Shown one piece after another: positions 1 to 5,005 of a DNA stretch of 8,828 bases; position 1 is the first letter of the stretch, and the number at the start of each line of letters is the position of its first letter. The notes under the pieces were generated by a model that saw only the letters and a program-made list of their open reading frames with translations, ran no database searches and was not told where the DNA came from. This DNA is from an uncultured bacterium (GTDB lineage Bacteria; Bacillota; Clostridia; Lachnospirales; Lachnospiraceae): contig CALFUE010000006.1 of assembly GCA_937916345.1 (NCBI GenBank), positions 1-8,828 of the forward strand, given 5' to 3'. Made by a program: the position numbers and the translations under genes.

Positions 1-579
1 CCCCCGCCTGCTGTGAGGTGGCGCAAATATCGCTCTGTCACCGCAGGCATCTGATAAACAAGCCCGCATGTCCTCAATATCCAGAGCATCTCCCACAAAA
101 GTAACAGGCGCCCCAAGGGATTCGACAGCAGCCGCGATCTCTGTAATATCCATTGCCTCGGGCTCTCTTACGATTTTAAGGGGATACGCCCCCTCCACGC
201 ACTCGTATATCGCAGTGTAGACTTGATTCCTGCGGGCGTCCATCACAGGAACAATAAAGCCATTTCCATAGACATTGAAGGCCAGGGCTTCGAGAGATGA
301 AACTCTCGTGATCGCCACATCCGCTCCGAGGGAGAGACCTTTTGCCATGGTCACTCCGATCCTTAAACCCGTAAAAGAACCCGGCCCTGCCGATACGGCG
401 ATGCCGTCCACATCGGATATAGTGATATCCGAGCGCTTCAATATGTCGTCTATCATGGGAAGAAGCATGACCGAATGTGTCTTTTTGTTGAAGAGAGTGT
501 ATTCCGCGATCACCATGCCGCCATCGACCAGCGCAGCAGATGCGTCCTTTCCGGCACTCTCTATACCGAGTGTTATCAT
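1..579 (-). CDS. tsaB: tRNA threonylcarbamoyladenosine biosynthesis protein TsaB (C-terminus beyond window)
   Basis: TsaB is the inactive ASKHA-fold paralogue that pairs with TsaD and, with TsaE, makes N6-threonylcarbamoyl-A37 on ANN-decoding tRNAs in the cytoplasm. The frame is open from ATG at 579 to base 1, giving 193 residues with no stop, so the last roughly 40 residues of a usual 230-240 are outside. Visible family marks are the N-terminal MITLGIESAGKDASAAL, the nucleotide-fold segment SAGPGSFTGLRIG at residues 63-75, and MDARRNQVY at 113-121. The start is supported by GAGG seven bases upstream, which lies inside the end of the DUF975 gene; that gene's TAG sits two bases before this ATG, so translation is probably coupled. 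tsaE, its usual neighbour, is on the other strand near 3.4-3.8 kb. The assignment is secure. Confidence 0.95.
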   Translation of the reverse strand, partial: MITLGIESAGKDASAALVDGGMVIAEYTLFNKKTHSVMLLPMIDDILKRSDITISDVDGIAVSAGPGSFTGLRIGVTMAKGLSLGADVAITRVSSLEALAFNVYGNGFIVPVMDARRNQVYTAIYECVEGAYPLKIVREPEAMDITEIAAAVESLGAPVTFVGDALDIEDMRACLSDACGDRAIFAPPHSRRG

Positions 580-581
580 GT

Positions 582-1562
582 CTAATCCTCAAAAAAACTA
601 TCGTCAAGCGTAACCATGGAATCTCCGTTTGACTCCGGTATGGTTTCCTCCGATGCTACGGGTGTGACCGGTGTGCAAGCCTCATGAGGCGGCTCAGGCT
701 TTTCCTGCACTGTCTCCTCTGATACCGGGGTTTCCAATACCACAGAGGTTTCTGTTGCCTCGGCTCTCACCTCGGAAGAAAGAGGCGTATCGTCCGTCAC
801 CACGCCCCAGTCGTGCACTCCCTCGACATCCGGCTTCAAACCTTCCACGCTCACCGTAAAGAATACCTGCTGCTCATTTCTCAGCTGTCTGTAGAATACA
901 GCCATAGTCTCATAGTAGTAGGGCATCACCCAGAGCATTCCGACGCCCAAAGAGAACATACCCAGTAAAAACCAACCGATAAAGGACAGTTGCAGTTGGA
1001 GCATTTTTACTTTTTGCCCCTTTATCAGCTCAACGCTCTTTTTCACGCACTCTATGACGGGAGTCATAGGTTTGTCTATCATGACAAACCTACTAACCGA
1101 CAGCGCGACGGTGAGATACATCGCAAGCGCAAACCCCAGGATAATGAGAAGGATGGCGATAATAAAGTTTCCCGAATCAAGTCCTCCTTCCGACGAAGAG
1201 ATATAAACAAATATTGCCGCCGGAAGAAATGGAAAATAACCTGCCATTGCATTGATCACTGATAAAAAGAAGAATTTGTCCGTGTATTTGAAGGGAGCAA
1301 AAAGCATGCGGAAATGCCCGAATCCCATTCTCGCCATGGACAATGCAATGAGAGAGAGCCCCGCCGAGAGAATCCCCTGTATCACCACCATGATAGTGCT
1401 GACCACATAGCTGACTATCGGTCCCGCCCCCGCGCTCTCAAAAAGGGATACGACAGAGGTAGGTATGAGTATATACATTGCAACGGCCAGCATAAGCTGA
1501 CCGTAGTTTCCCAAAAGTATGTTTTTTGCCGCTGATTTAATGTTTTTTAATTTTATTTCCAT
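582..1562 (-). CDS. DUF975-type polytopic membrane protein with acidic C-terminal tail
   Basis: A 326-residue integral membrane protein of unknown function. The N-terminus (IKLKNIKSAAKNILLGNYGQ) and the late motif MPYYYETMAVFYRQLR at about 213-228 match my recollection of the DUF975 family common in Clostridia. Hydrophobic segments lie at roughly 24-45, 48-76, 97-120, 133-155 and 193-216. Residues from about 235 to the end form a hydrophilic tail rich in Glu, Thr, Val, Pro and Ser, with SEET at 281 and again at 304, probably cytoplasmic and disordered. The gene follows the HExxH gene by nine bases and runs into tsaB with a two-base gap, so the three are probably cotranscribed. No good Shine-Dalgarno sits before the ATG, which suggests coupling to the gene upstream. 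Family call is by motif memory; function is not known. Confidence 0.8.
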   Translation of the reverse strand: MEIKLKNIKSAAKNILLGNYGQLMLAVAMYILIPTSVVSLFESAGAGPIVSYVVSTIMVVIQGILSAGLSLIALSMARMGFGHFRMLFAPFKYTDKFFFLSVINAMAGYFPFLPAAIFVYISSSEGGLDSGNFIIAILLIILGFALAMYLTVALSVSRFVMIDKPMTPVIECVKKSVELIKGQKVKMLQLQLSFIGWFLLGMFSLGVGMLWVMPYYYETMAVFYRQLRNEQQVFFTVSVEGLKPDVEGVHDWGVVTDDTPLSSEVRAEATETSVVLETPVSEETVQEKPEPPHEACTPVTPVASEETIPESNGDSMVTLDDSFFED

Positions 1563-1571
1563 CTTAAAAGT

Positions 1572-2105
1572 TTACGCCTTCGCATTGAACATCTGCCCCA
1601 CTCCGAATACCGCTGCCTGTGCCTGCATGTTTTTCTTGTAGGGATTAGGCTTTTCCTCCGCCATGAGGGTAGAGGTAAGTCCTCCGGAAACATAGGATCT
1701 TCCACACTCGGGACAAACCGCTGTGTGGAGCGATACATTTGAGGAGATCACCTTTCCCTCGCCCTTTGCCTGCTTTTCGTAGGCATTCGCCACATGCTCC
1801 TGTTCATGAGCCATGACCTTTGCGGCAGAGGCCTCGGGAGCTATGTGCCCCGGTGTCTTGAAGGAGACATCCCCTTCATCGGAGCCGTCTACATATTTAC
1901 GCTCCCTACAGGTTTCACACTCCGCGGGTGAGGATTTACGCCCCGGTTTTATCTGATGGTCGGGATCAGTGGAAGGTCCCCTGCCGTCATAACCTACCGA
2001 GCTGCCACCTGCAGAAGATTTAACGCTTGCATCGGAGGTCCCGGCGGTATATGATAGCTGGGAAGGATTGATGAAAATCGGGTTTGTTACTGATCCTACC
2101 TTCAT
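1572..2105 (-). CDS. Putative HExxH metalloprotease, SprA-related type, with two CxxC pairs
   Basis: A 177-residue protein with a zincin signature, HEQEH at residues 100-104 inside AAKVMAHEQEHVANAY. It also has two cysteine pairs, CETC at 63-66 and CPECGRSYVSGG at 131-142. The layout (AHExxH, then a G-rich stretch, then a Y-V-x-G-G motif) resembles the SprA-related putative metalloproteases (Pfam PF12118), where the HExxH and a late YAVGGE-like motif are conserved. The cysteine pairs probably bind a second, structural zinc. There is no signal peptide or membrane segment. Residues about 18-60 are Gly/Ser/Pro-rich and probably disordered. The substrate is unknown and proteolysis has not been shown for this type. 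Start is fixed by a very strong AAAGGAGG seven bases before ATG. It is the first gene of the minus-strand run HExxH-DUF975-tsaB and is divergent from the DUF2752 gene. Confidence 0.85.
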   Translation of the reverse strand: MKVGSVTNPIFINPSQLSYTAGTSDASVKSSAGGSSVGYDGRGPSTDPDHQIKPGRKSSPAECETCRERKYVDGSDEGDVSFKTPGHIAPEASAAKVMAHEQEHVANAYEKQAKGEGKVISSNVSLHTAVCPECGRSYVSGGLTSTLMAEEKPNPYKKNMQAQAAVFGVGQMFNAKA

Positions 2106-2129
2106 GGCGGAACCTCCTTTCTATGTAAT
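2101..2129 (+). promoter_or_regulatory. Weak candidate promoter for the DUF2752 gene
   Basis: TTCATG at 2101-2106 (3 of 6 to the -35 consensus), a 17-base spacer, then TGTAAT at 2124-2129 (5 of 6 to TATAAT). The predicted start near 2136 would give a leader of about ten bases holding GGTG. It overlaps the start codon and ribosome site of the divergent HExxH gene, so the two would interfere. Sequence match only. Confidence 0.3.
2111..2120 (-). promoter_or_regulatory. Strong Shine-Dalgarno of the HExxH gene
   Basis: The minus strand reads AAAGGAGGTT about seven bases before the ATG at 2105. It is nearly a full complement of the 16S anti-Shine-Dalgarno tail and fixes the start of this gene. Confidence 0.85.
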
Positions 2130-2145
2130 AGTTTATGGTGATTAA

Positions 2146-2511
2146 ATGCTTAAAGGTATATTTACGACACTGCACAGTGCCCTGAATTATTTCCTGCACA
2201 ACGGAATACCATGCATACTGCATACCACCACGGGAATCTATTGTCCGGGCTGCGGCGGAACCAGATCCCTGATAGCGCTGCTAACCGGTCATCCCATAAA
2301 GAGCCTGCTGCTTCACCCCATAGTCATCATATTGATCGTCGAGCTGATCGCGCTGTTTGTGCGGCGTGTCAGGATCGGCCGCTTCTTCATCCACAAATGG
2401 GAGGTGGTGATGATACTAACCATTCTGACCGTCCAGTGGATCGCAAAGGATGTACTGCTGCTGTTTGGCATCGACATCATAGAGACTGTGTGGAAAATGC
2501 CCCTCCCATGA
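2146..2511 (+). CDS. DUF2752 family membrane protein
   Basis: A 121-residue membrane protein of the DUF2752 family (Pfam PF10825), function unknown. The hallmark is GIYCPGCGGTRSLIALLTGH at residues 30-49, whose CPGCGGTR core at 33-40 defines the family. An upstream Cys23 and a following HPI repeat the usual pattern of a short reentrant or amphipathic stretch before two membrane helices (about 55-72 and 86-106). The start is supported by GGTG five bases before ATG, with the divergent HExxH gene's ATG only 40 bases away. The 3' end overlaps the end of the DUF4190-like gene by 35 bases on the opposite strand. DUF2752 genes often sit beside small DUF4190- or CD225-like membrane genes, as here, although here the pair is convergent rather than codirectional. 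Confidence 0.85.
   Translation: MLKGIFTTLHSALNYFLHNGIPCILHTTTGIYCPGCGGTRSLIALLTGHPIKSLLLHPIVIILIVELIALFVRRVRIGRFFIHKWEVVMILTILTVQWIAKDVLLLFGIDIIETVWKMPLP
2477..2511. other. 35-base tail-to-tail coding overlap (DUF2752 / DUF4190-like)
   Basis: The plus-strand DUF2752 gene stops at 2511 and the minus-strand gene stops at 2477, so both 3' ends code in opposite directions over the same bases. No hairpin followed by a T-run is seen for either transcript here. Confidence 0.85.
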
Positions 2512-2872
2512 GCTCCATCATCTCCGTGATGGTCATATCCTCACCGGCAAGCATCCTCTCATAGATAGCCTGATAGCTGTCCAGAAAGGCGTCCAGACTC
2601 CCGAAGGAAGCTATAGTCACCGCAAAGGATACGACTGTCAATGTCACGGTGGCGACAATTCCGACTGTCGCTACCACTATCGCAGCATTCGCTATGGATG
2701 ATCTGCTCCTGCTATTCGGCACCGACAGCATCGATATTATGATCGCCAAGCAGCCACAGGGAATAGACAGGTAAATACAGCAGGATCCCGCGAATGATAT
2801 AATAGCCAGCACCATGGCCACCGTGGCCATATTTGATGAGGCTCTTCGCTTATCAACCTTTTGAGTATACAT
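2477..2872 (-). CDS. Small DUF4190-like membrane protein
   Basis: A 131-residue protein with a short basic N-terminus (KVDKRR), two close hydrophobic segments at about 16-33 and 37-51 carrying CC and a PCGC motif, and a third at about 62-90. A polar C-terminus rich in Met, Asp and Glu follows (ERMLAGEDMTITEMMELMGG). The pattern of alternating small residues around a Cys/Pro/Gly turn resembles DUF4190 or CD225-like proteins of Clostridia; function unknown. The first ATG has no Shine-Dalgarno, but a good promoter ends seven bases before it, so it may be read from a leaderless message. An internal ATG at codon 15 (MATVAMVLAII) is the alternative start, with only a weak GAAGAG upstream. Its last 35 bases overlap the DUF2752 gene tail to tail. 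Confidence 0.7.
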   Translation of the reverse strand: MYTQKVDKRRASSNMATVAMVLAIISFAGSCCIYLSIPCGCLAIIISMLSVPNSRSRSSIANAAIVVATVGIVATVTLTVVSFAVTIASFGSLDAFLDSYQAIYERMLAGEDMTITEMMELMGGAFSTQSL

Positions 2873-2878
2873 ATGTTA

Positions 2879-2907
2879 ATTTTACCACAAAATAACGGTT
2901 TTTACAA
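2879..2907 (-). promoter_or_regulatory. Extended -10 promoter of the DUF4190-like gene
   Basis: On the minus strand TTGTAA (2907-2902, 4 of 6) is followed by an exact 17-base spacer and TAAAAT (2884-2879, 5 of 6), preceded by TGG that makes an extended -10. The predicted first transcribed base is about 2872, the A of the annotated ATG. It lies in the 44-base gap between two divergent starts. Confidence 0.6.
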
Positions 2908-2916
2908 GGAGTACCA

Positions 2917-3408
2917 ATGGAAAATATGTCCTTTGAAGTAAAGCTGACCAGAAATGATCTCTTCGTCTTTAATATGTATCACACCTACACCCACTCCACC
3001 GGCTGGGTCTCAATAATACTGGGGCTTTTCGCCATAGGCTTCGGGATTTATTCCCTGAAGGACGGTTCAAGCCTGCTCTACAACGCCATCTATATCGGCG
3101 CGGGCTTCCTTCTCTTGGCGTACATCCCTGTTACCCTTTTCATTCGCGCGGGAGCAGGGGTAAAACCTGGCTCTGCCCTGGGAAAAACCATAACCTACAC
3201 CATCACCGATTACGCACTTCTGATAAAAATGGGGGAGAGTGAGGCGGAAATGCCGTGGAACAGTGTTTACAAGCTGAAGAACAAATCTAAGCGGATGTTT
3301 ATCTACACCAGCCGCATAAACGCCTTTATCATACCAAAAGAATGTATCGACAAGAACATCGAGGCGACTCTGATCAGCCATTGCAAGGCAGCGGAGGAGA
3401 CACTATGA
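2917..3408 (+). CDS. YcxB-like membrane protein
   Basis: A 163-residue protein with the YcxB-like layout (Pfam PF14317): a short N-terminal strand (MSFEVKLTRNDLFVFN), a two-helix membrane hairpin at about 29-46 and 54-76, then a soluble domain at about 88-160. That domain carries ITYTITDYALLIKMGES, a conserved Trp in the MPWNSVYKL stretch, and a late FIYTSRINAFIIPKE segment, the usual end of this PH-like fold. Function is unknown in the family. Start is supported by AAGGAG six bases before ATG. The gene overlaps tsaE by four bases (ATGA), so the two are cotranscribed and probably translationally coupled. A promoter on this strand is not clear; only weak boxes are seen around 2850-2877, inside the divergent neighbour. 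Confidence 0.8.
   Translation: MENMSFEVKLTRNDLFVFNMYHTYTHSTGWVSIILGLFAIGFGIYSLKDGSSLLYNAIYIGAGFLLLAYIPVTLFIRAGAGVKPGSALGKTITYTITDYALLIKMGESEAEMPWNSVYKLKNKSKRMFIYTSRINAFIIPKECIDKNIEATLISHCKAAEETL
3393..3399 (+). promoter_or_regulatory. Shine-Dalgarno that decides the tsaE start
   Basis: GGAGGAG lies five bases before ATG at 3405, inside the last codons of the YcxB-like gene. It favours this ATG over an in-frame ATG at 3342 that lacks such a site and would add 21 residues unlike any TsaE. Confidence 0.8.
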
Positions 3409-3839
3409 GGGGCAGAAACAAGAGAATCGAGACCTTTTCCCCGGTAGAGACCTTTACGCTCGGTGAATCCTTCGGAAAGGAGGCTGTCCCCGGCACTGTG
3501 TATACATTAGACGGAGATCTCGGCTGCGGCAAGACTCTCCTCACGCAGGGGCTTGCAAAGGGCCTCGGGATCAGCGGTTCCGTGGTCTCTCCCACCTTCA
3601 CCATTCTCCAGGTATACGAAAAGGGGCGTCTGCCCCTTTATCATTTCGATGTGTATAGAATAGCCGACCCCGACGAAATGGACGAGATCGGCTTTGATGA
3701 ATATCTATATGGAAACGGCGTCTGTGTCATCGAATGGTCAAAGCTCATCGACGAGCTGATACCGGATACTGCCGTCAGGCTGACCTTTGAGAGAGACCTT
3801 TCAAAGGGCGCGGACTATCGCCTCATCATTTGTACCTGA
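3405..3839 (+). CDS. tsaE: tRNA threonylcarbamoyladenosine biosynthesis ATPase TsaE
   Basis: TsaE is the P-loop ATPase that resets the TsaB-TsaD complex during t6A37 tRNA modification. The 144-residue product has the family's usual length and motif order: Walker A GDLGCGKT at residues 37-44 (Cys where Ala or Val is more common), VSPTFTILQVY at 61-71, HFDVYRI at 80-86, DEIGFDEY at 93-100, and CVIEW at 107-111 carrying the Walker B-like Glu. ATG at 3405 overlaps the YcxB-like stop as ATGA and has GGAGGAG upstream. Its last 14 bases overlap the end of hom on the other strand. tsaE is commonly followed directly by tsaB in Firmicutes; here tsaB is about 2.8 kb away and inverted. The assignment is secure. 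Confidence 0.96.
   Translation: MRGRNKRIETFSPVETFTLGESFGKEAVPGTVYTLDGDLGCGKTLLTQGLAKGLGISGSVVSPTFTILQVYEKGRLPLYHFDVYRIADPDEMDEIGFDEYLYGNGVCVIEWSKLIDELIPDTAVRLTFERDLSKGADYRLIICT
3826..3839. other. 14-base tail-to-tail coding overlap (tsaE / hom)
   Basis: tsaE ends at 3839 on plus and hom ends at 3826 on minus. The T8 tract at 3858-3865 just beyond tsaE has no convincing stem before it and codes for Lys codons in hom, so no terminator is called. Confidence 0.85.
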
Positions 3840-5004
3840 TCATTCCTTTCACATTTATTTTTTTTGAATTCTTATCGTAATCCGCCTCAGAAAGCTCCTC
3901 TGTCAGATAACCGTACTCCTCACTCTTCCCCCCTGTCCTAACAACCCTTCCGCCTGGGAAGGCAGCCATTACATCCGCCTCAGGGGAATCTGTCCTTATA
4001 AAGAATTTTCCGGTAAAGATACCCTTGTCCAAAAGCTTCGCCGGCTCAACATCATAGATAATGGGCAGGTGGCGGTCCAAATGTCTCGCTGCATCTACGA
4101 TGTCTCCAAGAACCGCGGAGGCTGTTGGCAGAGAGCCTGCTCCCGAGCCGTAAAACATCGAGTCCCCCAACATATTTCCCTTTACAAATATAGCGTTAAA
4201 AGCGTAATTCACCTGCGCGAGGGGATGGCTGTTCTCAACCATAAAAGGAGCCACCATGGCAACATAACCCTGCCCCGGCACGCGGCGGCTGGTCGCTATG
4301 AGCTTTATGCAGCAGTCCAGCTCCTTGGCGTAGCTTATGTCCGCGCTGTCAATACGGGTAATACCCTCGGTGTAGATCTCCTCAAAATTCACCTGCTGTC
4401 CGAGCACCACGGCGGTGAGAATGGCGATCTTACGGCAGGTTGGATCCTTCTCGGCGTAACCGAGCTCCTGTGCCTCCCTCAGCGCCGTATCAAAATCCAC
4501 GCCCTCTTTATACATCTTTGTCAGGATGAAGTTTGTGGTTCCGTTAATGATACCGCTGATCTCATCTATCTCATCCCCCGTGATACAGGTGAAGAGATTG
4601 CGGATGATGGGTATTCCGCCGCCGACAGAAGCCTCAAAGAAAAAGTTGACCTTGTGATCAGCCGCTGCCGCGATGAGCTCGGGACCTTTTGCAGCTACCA
4701 GAGCCTTGTTTGAGGTGACGACATGCTTTCCATGAGTCAGCATCTCCATCACGAATGTAAAGGCGGGCTCGATACCACCCATGGTCTCTACCACGATGTC
4801 CACATCCCTGTCCTCGGAGAGTGTATGATAGTCGTGCACAATCTTTTCGTTGATAGGATCACCCTCAAACTCGCGCACATCCAGTACATATTTCAGGTTT
4901 ATCTCATCTTCGGCGTTACGTTTGATGCGGTCTTTATTTTCCTCAATGATATGGGCAACACCGCTTCCGATGGTGCCGTAACCCATTATGGCCACATTTA
5001 TCAT
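3826..5004 (-). CDS. hom: Homoserine dehydrogenase with an 8-residue gap in the catalytic signature
   Basis: Homoserine dehydrogenase reduces aspartate semialdehyde to homoserine with NAD(P)H, on the way to threonine and methionine. The 392-residue product shows the Rossmann loop GYGTIGSG at 8-15, VVETMGG at 71-77, TSNKAL at 97-102 with the conserved Lys100, EASVGGGIPI at 124-133, and GIINGTTNFILTKM at 151-164. The family signature should read G-Y-A-E-x-D-P-x-x-D-V-x-G-x-D-x-x-x-K. Here it reads GYAEKDPT then CRKIAIL (182-196), so eight residues holding both Asp of D-V-x-G-x-D are absent, with the frame intact. The second Asp matches yeast Asp219, a catalytic residue; Lys192 matches Lys223. 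Activity is therefore doubtful. The C-terminal 60 residues look like a short ACT-like remnant. ATG follows the prfB stop by one base, with GGAGGAG inside prfB. Confidence 0.92.
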   Translation of the reverse strand: MINVAIMGYGTIGSGVAHIIEENKDRIKRNAEDEINLKYVLDVREFEGDPINEKIVHDYHTLSEDRDVDIVVETMGGIEPAFTFVMEMLTHGKHVVTSNKALVAAKGPELIAAAADHKVNFFFEASVGGGIPIIRNLFTCITGDEIDEISGIINGTTNFILTKMYKEGVDFDTALREAQELGYAEKDPTCRKIAILTAVVLGQQVNFEEIYTEGITRIDSADISYAKELDCCIKLIATSRRVPGQGYVAMVAPFMVENSHPLAQVNYAFNAIFVKGNMLGDSMFYGSGAGSLPTASAVLGDIVDAARHLDRHLPIIYDVEPAKLLDKGIFTGKFFIRTDSPEADVMAAFPGGRVVRTGGKSEEYGYLTEELSEADYDKNSKKINVKGMIRYK

Positions 5005-5005
5005 C

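Noticed and set aside
176..607. Minus-strand 143-codon open frame
   Set aside because: It lies in a different frame over tsaB and the end of the DUF975 gene. Its product is Arg/His/Cys-rich with no family likeness, while the tsaB frame gives a clear TsaB sequence.
2168..2179. CACTG-CA-CAGTG inverted repeat near the DUF2752 start
   Set aside because: Five-base arms inside coding sequence with no second copy; too short to call an operator.
3342..3404. Upstream ATG extension of tsaE
   Set aside because: The extra 21 residues overlap the YcxB-like gene, lack a ribosome site and do not resemble TsaE; GGAGGAG points to ATG 3405.
3784..3807. Inverted repeat CCTTTGA...TCAAAGG near the end of tsaE
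   Set aside because: The 7-base stem has a 10-base loop and is not followed by a T-run on either strand, so it is not called a terminator.
3858..3865. T8 tract after tsaE as a terminator
   Set aside because: No GC-rich stem precedes it, and it encodes Lys codons of hom on the other strand.
4069..4713. Plus-strand 214-codon open frame antisense to hom
   Set aside because: The complementary frame codes for well-conserved homoserine dehydrogenase motifs, and this frame has no ribosome site or recognisable product.
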